A stretch of 64,000 bases of DNA. It comes from Eucalyptus grandis. Lineage: Eukaryota; Streptophyta; Magnoliopsida; Myrtales; Myrtaceae. How positions within the stretch are numbered: position 1 is the first letter of the stretch; the number at the start of each line of letters is the position of its first letter. Below, piece after piece: positions 57,111 to 64,000 of this stretch. The stretch lies in contig NC_052619.1 of assembly GCF_016545825.1 (NCBI RefSeq), forward strand, positions 42,933,682 to 42,997,681, in the 5' to 3' direction. Position numbers and translations under genes: made by a program. The notes beneath the pieces are model-generated. The model had not been told where the DNA came from, did no database searches, and saw only the letters and a program-made list of their open reading frames with translations.

Positions 57111-59138
57111 ATCTATCTTGAGTTACTCTACCCTCCTCGAAGGTAAGTAATTCCAGGTAAAGTTCCTTTATCATTTGCATTAGTATTTTCATAAATCACA
57201 TAAATTGCATTTAAAAATAGAATTCATTTTCCCTATAAAAAAAAGAAAAAAAATGAAGGGAATTCATTTTCCAACAAAAAGTCATTTAGTGCATGTGCAT
57301 GATCAAAATTTAGGTCTCAACTTGTCTTTGAAGGCAACCTCTACAAGCTCACCTTCAAAGAAGGGCAGCTGTTGACACCTAATTTTAGCAAATCTAGGGA
57401 AATAAAGAAAATAAAAATTTCATTTGAATAAATAAAAGGAAAAAAATGAAAAAATATGGGAGAAATTGATTTGATTGATTATGCATGGAAATTTGGAATT
57501 CCGATGAATATTCGGATTTTGTCAAATGCAAAAGCAATTTGATAATCAAGTGAATAAATGGCAAGAATTTTTACAAAATAGAAGAAATCGGAGCAAAATC
57601 GAATTGATTGCGAAATCACGCTCCGATTTACGGCCTTAATTTAATGCGACAGAAGATGGAAACTTGAAAGTTGCTATAATGAGCCATCTGGAAATCATTA
57701 TAAAAATGAGCCACAATTTTCGTGACCAACGGGGACGAATTCGAAAAAATCGGAGAGAAATTCTTGCTCGGTTGAATTTAAACACAAAGAGGAGAGCTTG
57801 TTTTCTTTCTCCTTTCTTACTGTTCATCTTCTCCGTGGCCTCCCTTTGTTGTGTGACAGACCCCTGCACCGCTGGTCTTCGAGCTGCACCCCCGGCCTCC
57901 GCTGCGCCTCGCCGGACTTGCCCCTAACACATTGCAGCATCGCCGCCGCGGCCGACGCCGTTACCACGTCCACGCCTCTGCCTGAGCCCCGCTTCGAACG
58001 CGCTCTGCCAATGCCAGTGCCACGCCACCTCTACCTGTTCGCTGCTGCTGCTGCGTCACTACTCCATGCACCAGCACCCGCAAGCACCGCCACGTAGCAC
58101 CTCGCTACTGCCGCAGCGCTCGCGGGCCCCCTCACTTGCTCGACCCGACGCCCGTGCTTGCACCTCGCCACGCAAAGACCGCCGCCGACGCCCGCGGTTG
58201 CTCCTTGCCGCTCCATCCGCGCCTCAACCCTCGTCGACGCCCGCGCTCCTCGCCGTTCGCCGCTAATTAACTTGCAGTGCCGGATGCCGAAGACCCGTCG
58301 CCGGCCACCACTTGACAACTTGCGACCCACGCCACTATCTCCGACTTCGCCGCCTGTTGTAGCCACCGGTAGCCCCATCGCCACTCGCCACCGCTCCGGA
58401 GCTCTCCCCCTCCCCCTCAACCAACGATGCATCCGCATCACTGCGCAACCAGCAGCCCGAGACCACATCCGATCCCCGCATGGACGCACGCTGTCATTTC
58501 CCCTAGGTAGTTTTTATTTTTATTTTTACTTTTACTTTTCACCTTTTAGTTTAGTTTATTTCTTTGCTATTTTTATTTTTCATGTTATTTTTCTGTTTAT
58601 TTTATTTGATAGCATTTTTTTAAGTTGAGTTATTTAAGTTGTAATATTGAATGTTAATCTTAATAAATTTTGTAGGCATTATCCATAGGGTTTTGTCCAA
58701 AATTTTTATAATTATTAATTTGATCCGAAAGATATTGGATCATTTTTTAATTATATTAATTTTTGGAATTTTTGATAGTATTTTAATAATTAAATCAATA
58801 TAATTATTAATTTAATCCGTAAGACTTTGGATTAGATTTTTAATTATTTTGAGTTCTTTGTCGTAATAATTAGGGTTAGAATAATCGTTAATTTGACCTG
58901 TGAGACAACATGTTATTTTTTCGATTATTTTAATCATTTATTTTGTGGATTGTTTAGATTTAATATTTATTACTTATCTTAAAAAACCTAACAAAAAAAA
59001 AACTAAAAAATAAAAAAAAATCAAAATTCTGCATGAGCATATACGTTTAGTAAATCAAACATGTAGGTTTAGTAAATTAGAATTTTTTAGGATTACATTT
59101 TTAGGATTGCATCTTTAGAAATAAGTTAGAGTTGGACC

Positions 59139-59141
<3 letters not shown>

Positions 59142-59170
<29 letters not shown>
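59142..59170 (+). repeat. TA dinucleotide microsatellite
   Basis: About 14 uninterrupted TA units in the AT-rich part of the LTR. Confidence 0.95.
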
Positions 59171-59174
<4 letters not shown>

Positions 59175-59872
59175 TAAATAGGGTTTTAGATAATGTTCGC
59201 ACATTTTAATTATCTCATTTTTCCAAAAAATATTTTTCTAAGATAGGATAGGGTTTAAGTCAAATTAGTCCCTAAAATAAATTAGAAAATTATTTTCTTT
59301 AGAAATTTTAATTAGGGTTTTATTAATTTTGAATTTCAATAAAAAAATACAAAAAATATTAGGTGCATGTTAATTAGTTTGCATAATAGGTTCATTTAAT
59401 TAGAATTCATTTATTATTAAAATTAGGTCATGTAGTTAAAATGCATGTTTTATAAATAATTCTAATTTCAAGAAAACCCAAAAAAAAATAAAAATTGATT
59501 GCTTTGTGTGATGCAATTTATTTATTTATTTGAATATTTAATAGTGGATGAGCATCTGTGTGGTCACCATATTTGTATGATAGTAATTTAAGTTAAAATA
59601 AATCCAAGCTGCCTGCAAAAACATTTTAAAAAAAAAAAGAATGGTACCGAAAGGGTATTAGAGAAATCTCATGTAACCAAGTCCCCGTACCCATAATCTC
59701 TTGTTCGTAGTAGTAAAATAATTTCAATTATTTTACTTAGGTGTCTAATCGACCTACCATAAATTGATTAGTGGCGACTCCTAGATAAAATCCATTTGCA
59801 TGTTAAATATATGAACCTTAAGTTGCGAATTGGTAAGGGCTTGAGAGAGCTCGAGCTAAGTTTAAACACTTA

Positions 59873-60785
59873 GGGTCTGTTTGTTTATGTTTCTTTTTTG
59901 TTTTTAAACACTTTTTCTGTTTTTTTGTTCGCAGGGAACCAAAAAGGAAAGTAAACGCGTTTGGGTGCGTTTGTTCCTTTTTCGTTCTTTTGTTCCCAGG
60001 AACAAAAAAAGAAACACAAATAAACACAAATTTTGTGTTTCTTATTTCGAAACAAATCTTAGAAACACTTTTGTATTTCTTCTTCTTTTTCTTCTTATTT
60101 TCTTCTTCTTATTTTCTTTCTTTTTTTTTCTTTCACCGGTCGCCAGCCTCGGCCATGGCCGACGAGGGCCGGCGGCCTCGCCCGGCCACGGCGAGGCTCG
60201 CCGGCCCCCGGCGAGGCCGACCTTGCGCCGGGCTGGGTGAGCTCGATCTCGCCGGATCCGGCGAGGCCGAGCTCGCCCGGCCGGCGAGGCTCGGCCTCGC
60301 CGGGCCACCGCCCGGGCGACGCCGACCTAGCGATGGCTCGGTGAGGCCGACCTCGCGCTGGCTGGGCGAGCTCGATCTCACCCAGATCCGGCGAGGCCGA
60401 GCCTCGCCCGGCGGCGGCGAGGCTCGGCCTCGCCGAGGACCAGTGAGCCTCGCCGTGGCTGGGCGAGGCCACCGCCCTCGTCGGCCGGTCGCCGGCCATG
60501 GTCGAGGCCGGCGACCGGCCAAAAGAAGAAAAAAGAAAAAAGAAAAAGAAAAAAAGGAAAAAAAAAAAAAAAAAAATAGAATAAATAGAATAAAAAAATT
60601 AAAAAATAAAAGAAATAAAAAAATTATACAAATTTACCAAACGTGTTTCTATTTATTTTTTATTCCCAGAACAAATTTACCAAACGCGTTTTTTTGTTCA
60701 AAAATTGTTCTCCGGAACAGAAACACTTTTTTCTATTTCTGTTCCCTGGAACAATTTTTAAACAGAAACACAAACAAACGCACCC
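59873..60785 (+). mobile_element. Foldback Harbinger-type element with a GC-rich stem
   Basis: The termini GGGTCTGTTTGTTTATGTTTC and the reverse complement of the right end, GGGTGCGTTTGTTTGTGTTTC, are inverted repeats. A 3-bp duplication, TTA, flanks the element at 59870-59872 and 60786-60788, as in PIF/Harbinger MITEs. The inverted repeat continues through T-rich and A-rich arms into a GC-rich core (60130-60530) whose two halves are also inverted copies (ACCGGTCGCC..CTCGGCCATGG against its complement). The whole 913 bp could fold into one long hairpin. The continuous open frames in the core reflect GCGAGGCC-type repeats rather than protein coding. Confidence 0.82.
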
Positions 60786-60840
60786 TTAGTAATCCATTAA
60801 CCTAGTTTTAAATGGTGCACTCAAAATTTAGGTCACGACA

Positions 60841-61302
60841 CTTGTGTTCACAATCACATTTGACAATTCCCTATTCATAGGTATGCAAAGTGTTGGATGA
60901 TTTTGTTATTCTTTCATCTCAAAAGTTAGCTTAAAGAATGAGATTTTTTCTCATATTTATAAATCGACTACCAACTTCTACAATCGAAATTCAAATAATC
61001 TTATTCTCACATATCGGGCCTTGACTGGAAGCCGCAATAATCCGTAACTCAACCTGGGTTCTAATAATGAATTCAGGTGATTTCGAGCCTTACTCGTCCC
61101 AAAAGTTAACTTAAGGAGTGGAGTTTTTCCTCACATTTATAAACCAACAACTAGCTTTTTGTACAATCAATATGGAAGAACCCCAATTAAAGGGTGTAAA
61201 AATTAGATTTCTACAAGTTCAATTACTAGTGAAGAAATTTCATTGCCCAAGTACCATAAAAACTAAGCGAAGAGTTAGCGATGTGTATGGGACTTGCCTA
61301 TT
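60841..61302. other. Intergenic DNA with a degenerate duplication
   Basis: Related blocks, CAAAAGTTAGCTTAAAGAATG with CTCATATTTATAAA and CAAAAGTTAACTTAAGGAGTG with CTCACATTTATAAA, lie at about 60920-60965 and 61100-61145. No gene is seen. Confidence 0.5.
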
Positions 61303-61560
61303 TTATGCGTTGACATGAATTTGATTCAAACCCTTAATATGATGCATGGATCCGTCTTATGTTGAATAATCAGCATTGGTTCGCTATTGATTGAAGCTAC
61401 TGCACTTTTCGACTTGAACCGAAATAATAAGGAATTTTTTTCAAATCCACAATTATTGGAAAATGAACCTACGTGAACACTTTTTGGATTGGCATAATAT
61501 GTGACATTTTCACGCATTAAAAATCGGTTGAGTTCAAGCATAAAGCGAAGTTAACATTTA
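61303..61560 (+). repeat. Upstream duplicated segment, partial copy 4 (gene B)
   Basis: The first part (GCGTTGACATGAATTTGAT, then ATGATGCATGGATC) matches 31395-31440. The second part (TTTTTTTCAAATCCACA to AAGCATAAAGCGA) matches 27880-28000 upstream of gene A. It leads directly into the gene B promoter. Confidence 0.6.
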
Positions 61561-61911
61561 TCTAAAAGAAGGATTCGCACAATGCAAAATTGGACTAAAC
61601 GTTGGATTAAAGAGTGATATGGCTAGTAGAAAGCACAAGAGTCCAGAATAGCACCTCACTTTCTTATTCAATGTGCTGTCTCATATGCCCCGTCCGACTA
61701 ATTCAATCAGTAGTTGGAAAGCCCAAGTGAGGCCCTATCAAAATCATCGTCGACCTAAGAAATTTACCGAAAAAAAAAACGAAATACCGAGTGACGTGCT
61801 CGCTGACGACGACAATAATCTCAAAACCCCTATAAATTGAGACGCTCCCTTCACTCCAGTCCCACACCATCGGCTCTCTCTCACACATCCTCTTCTCTGA
61901 CACTAGTGACA
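61561..61911 (+). promoter_or_regulatory. Promoter and 5' UTR of proline-rich gene B
   Basis: Closely similar to 28031-28396, including the CGAGTGACGTGCTCGCTGACG block and a TATA box at 61831-61837. The 5' UTR ends CACTAGTGACA before the ATG at 61912. Confidence 0.75.
61831..61837 (+). promoter_or_regulatory. TATA box of gene B
   Basis: TATAAAT lies 75 bp upstream of the ATG, the same arrangement as gene A. Confidence 0.8.
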
Positions 61912-63649
61912 ATGTCTTCCAGGTACTTGCTAGTTTTGCTCCTGGGAGCGGTGCTTTTCGCCGCTGCCGTCCTCTCCAACGGCCACCACCCTTTAAAAAA
62001 AGAGCATAAACCACACCACAAGCACCACCACAAACTGACCAAAAAAAAAAAGCACCACCACAAGCACCACCCTGGTGGTCGCCGTCTCATGGAGACCGTT
62101 GAAGCTGAGGACTCGCACAGCCATTCCCTAAACACAAGCCCCCACACCACGACCACCCTCTCAAGCACATTCTTGTCGAGGAGGTTGAAAAGGAAGACTC
62201 CCACAAAAAGCCATTCCCCAGCAAGAAACCGCCCCACCACCCCAGCCACTTGCTTGCCGAGGAAGTGGAAGCCGATGAAAAAAAGAAGCCATTCCCCAAG
62301 CACAAACGCCCAAAGAAAGGCGACAAGCCACCATCCCACGAGGGACACATTCTCGTAGAGGTGGAAGAGGACTCGAAGAAGCCATTCCCTGAGCACAAGC
62401 CCCCCAAGAAAGGCGAGGAGCCCAAGAAGGGAAAGGGAGAGAAGCCGCCACCAAAGCACAAGCCACCACACGAGGGAGACATTCTCGTAGAGGAGGTTAA
62501 AGAGGACTCTAAGAAGCCATTCCGTGAGCACAAGCCGCCAAAGAAAGGCGAGGAGCCAAAGAAGGGAAAGGGAGAGAAGCTGCCCCCAAAGCACAAGCCA
62601 CCACACATGGGACACATTCTCGTAGAGGAGGTCGAAGAGGACTCTAAGAAGCCATTCCCTGAGCACAAGCCGCCAAAGAAAGGCGAGGAGCCAAAGAAGG
62701 GAAAGGGAGAGAAGCCACCCCGAAGGCACAAGCTGCCAAAGAAAGGCGAGGAGCCAAAGAAGGGAAAGGGAGAGAAGCTGCCACGAAAGCACAAGCCACC
62801 CCACGAGGGACACATTCTCGTAGAGGGGGTAGAAGAGGACTCAAAGATGCCGTTCCTGAGCACAAGCCGCCCAAGAAAGGTGAGGACCCGAAGAAGGGCA
62901 AGGGAGAAAAGCCACCACCAAAGCACAAGCCACCACACGAGGGTCACATTCTCATAGAGGAGGTTGAAGAGGACTCTAAGAAGCCATTCCCTTAGCACAA
63001 GCCGCCAAAGAAAGGGAAGGAGCCAAACAAGGGAAAGGGACACCACGAGGGACACATTCTCGTAGAGGAGGTGGAAGAGGACTCAAAGAAGTCGTTTCTT
63101 GAGCACAAGCCGCCCAAGAAAGGTGAGGAGCCAAAAAAAGGCAAGGGAGAAAAGCCACCACACGAGGGACACATTCTCATAGAGGAGGTCGAAGAGGACT
63201 CTAAGAAGCCATTCCCTGAGCACAAGCCGCCAAAGAAAGGCGATGAGCCAAAGAAGGGAAAGGGAGAGAAGCCACCCCGAAAGCACAAGCCGCCAAAGAA
63301 AGGTGAGGAGCCAAAGAAGGGAAAGGGAGAGAAGCCACCCCGAAAGCACAAGCCACCCCACGAGGGACACATTCTCGTAGAGGAGGTGGAAGAGGACTCA
63401 AAGAAGCCGTTTCCTAAGCACAAGCCTCCCAAGAAAGGTGAGGAGCCGAAGAAGGGCAAGGGAGAAAAGCCACCACCAAAGCACAAGCCACCACATGAGG
63501 GACACATTCTAGTAGAGAAGGTGGAAGAGGACTCAAAGAAGCCTTTCCCCAAACACAAGCCGCCGAAGAAAGGCGAGGAGCCAAAGAAGGGCAAGGGTGT
63601 GAAGCCGCCGCACCACAAGCTACCACACAAGCCTCCCACCGAGAACTGA
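61912..63649 (+). CDS. Secreted proline-, lysine- and histidine-rich protein, copy B (expanded; reading frame interrupted)
   Basis: The ATG at 61912 begins MSSRYLLVLLLGAVLFAAAV, a signal peptide nearly identical to gene A. A His/Lys-rich stretch interrupted by LTKKKK follows, then about eleven modules of roughly 45 residues. Each joins a basic proline-rich part (KPPKKGEEPKKGKGEK with KPPHEG) to an acidic part (HILVEEVEEDSK), and the protein ends LPHKPPTEN. Gene A has five modules, so B has expanded internally. Two single-base losses (an A near 62119 and a T near 62853) and one TAG in place of GAG at 62993-62995 interrupt the frame; the last 650 bp are open to the TGA at 63647-63649. The likely place of action is the cell wall. 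It may be a pseudogene or carry consensus errors. Long antisense frames here are a by-product of base composition. Confidence 0.8.
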
Positions 63650-63850
63650 TTATGCATTCTTCAATGAATGTATATGTCGTGTGCTTTTCACGGGTTCAAA
63701 TAAGAGCTGGTCCATAGAGTGTCTGGCACTACCGTGTTAGCTGGTTCGCTGTTTGTGCTCCATGGGGATATAAAATGTATGTACTTTGCTTGGGCATGTC
63801 CTTTGACTTTGCCTACGTTGATATATGCTGAGTACTTGCTAGCCATGAGC
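63650..63850 (+). other. 3' UTR of gene B
   Basis: It shares blocks with 29229-29430 after gene A: TTCTTCAATGAA, ATATGTCGTGTGCTT, CAAATAAGAGCTG and ACGTTGATATATGCTG. CAAATAAG near 63696 is a possible polyadenylation signal. The remaining 150 bases of the window show nothing recognisable. Confidence 0.6.
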
Positions 63851-64000
63851 TTTCCTTTCTAATTATGCCTTTAATTAGTAACTTACGAATTATGGACATT
63901 GTCCCCTTGCAATCTTAAGTAAAAATAAATATGGGGTTTATCCATAATTTTAAATCAGAAAATTGGTTGACCAAAGCTTCTTCTAATCAAAGTTGGAGGA

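Larger units (their letters stand above)
54700..60840 (+). mobile_element. 3' end of a Tat/Ogre-like Ty3-gypsy retrotransposon
   Basis: The right part is a 3.5-kb LTR preceded by a polypurine-like tract (AAAGAAGGGCAGC) and, upstream of that, satellite-like arrays. Long 3' untranslated regions with tandem repeats next to the polypurine tract are known for the Tat lineage. Gag, pol and a left LTR were not found, so the element is truncated. The left boundary is uncertain; 54700 is a guess based on change of character. A short duplication containing GTGCCTGGTAAAAGCAAGGC occurs at about 55080 and 55160. Confidence 0.6.
57370..60840 (+). repeat. 3' LTR of the Tat-like element
   Basis: It starts TGTTGACACCTAATTTT and ends AAAATTTAGGTCACGACA, near-inverted termini often seen in Tat-lineage LTRs. 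It contains a GC-rich block (57840-58490), a long AT-rich block, a TA microsatellite and a nested Harbinger-type element; without the latter it is about 2.55 kb. Confidence 0.7.

Noticed and set aside
57664..58628. GC-rich open frames in the Tat-like LTR
   Set aside because: Low-complexity translations on both strands, inside an LTR, without a recognisable protein family.
59990..60805. A 271-codon forward frame
   Set aside because: It runs through the inverted-repeat core of a foldback element; the peptide reflects GCGAGGCC repeats and poly-Lys from an A-run.
60841..60845. CTTGT after the Tat-like LTR considered as a target duplication
   Set aside because: No left end of the element is present to pair it with; a 5-bp match elsewhere would be chance.
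61881..63657. Several long minus-strand frames (up to about 320 codons) opposite genes A and B, rich in Leu, Gly, Ser and Phe
   Set aside because: They are antisense to the repeat-coding strand. The absence of stops follows from the repeat period being a multiple of three and the skewed codons; there is no promoter or recognisable domain.

Overview
This window is nuclear DNA of a flowering plant, almost certainly a eudicot. It has AT-rich intergenic sequence, LTR retrotransposons with 5-bp target-site duplications (TSDs), tRNA-Met primer-binding sites, hAT and Harbinger-type DNA elements, a tRNA-derived SINE and genes with TATA-box promoters. The GC-rich foldback element and the proline-rich protein family remind me of Eucalyptus or another Myrtaceae tree. 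That is recollection only; no search was possible.

Host genes are few. The main resident is a dispersed family of secreted proline-, lysine- and histidine-rich proteins, all on the + strand. Copy A is at 28397-29228, truncated copy C at 40583-40906 and expanded copy B at 61912-63649. A and B share promoter, 5' UTR, signal peptide, repeat module and 3' UTR. Copies of a further-upstream segment lie at 230-1100, 27230-28030, 30570-31140 and, in part, 61303-61560. The locus was therefore a tandem array that mobile elements have since pushed apart. A and B have interrupted reading frames; nearly every interruption is a one-base loss in a short homopolymer, so consensus error is as likely as real decay.

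Mobile elements fill most of the rest. (1) 1846-11343 (-) is a complete Sirevirus-like Ty1-copia element with TSD AAACT. (2) 13239-14705 (-) is the 3' end of an older relative, broken by (3) 14706-24399 (-), a complete relative with TSD GAGGG. (4) 25282-26601 is a non-autonomous hAT element with 8-bp TSD CCAAGAAC that contains a SINE. (5) 33059-40508 (-) is a different Ty1-copia element with TSD GAATC, inserted about 75 bp upstream of the surviving part of copy C. (6) 43139-51623 (+) is a Ty1-copia-derived unit with TSD CATAC. It keeps only the end of pol, carries fragments of two host glycosyltransferase genes, and was itself hit by a 3.1-kb solo LTR (43816-46952, TSD GTTAG). (7) About 54700-60840 (+) is the 3' end of a Ty3-gypsy (Tat/Ogre-like) element: satellite-like arrays, a polypurine tract and a 3.5-kb LTR that contains a GC-rich foldback Harbinger-type element (59873-60785, TSD TTA).

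The points that most deserve follow-up are the glycosyltransferase fragments inside element 6, the charged repeat architecture of the proline-rich family and its 5-versus-11 module expansion, the GC-rich foldback element, and the additional 3' ORF of the Sirevirus-like elements.
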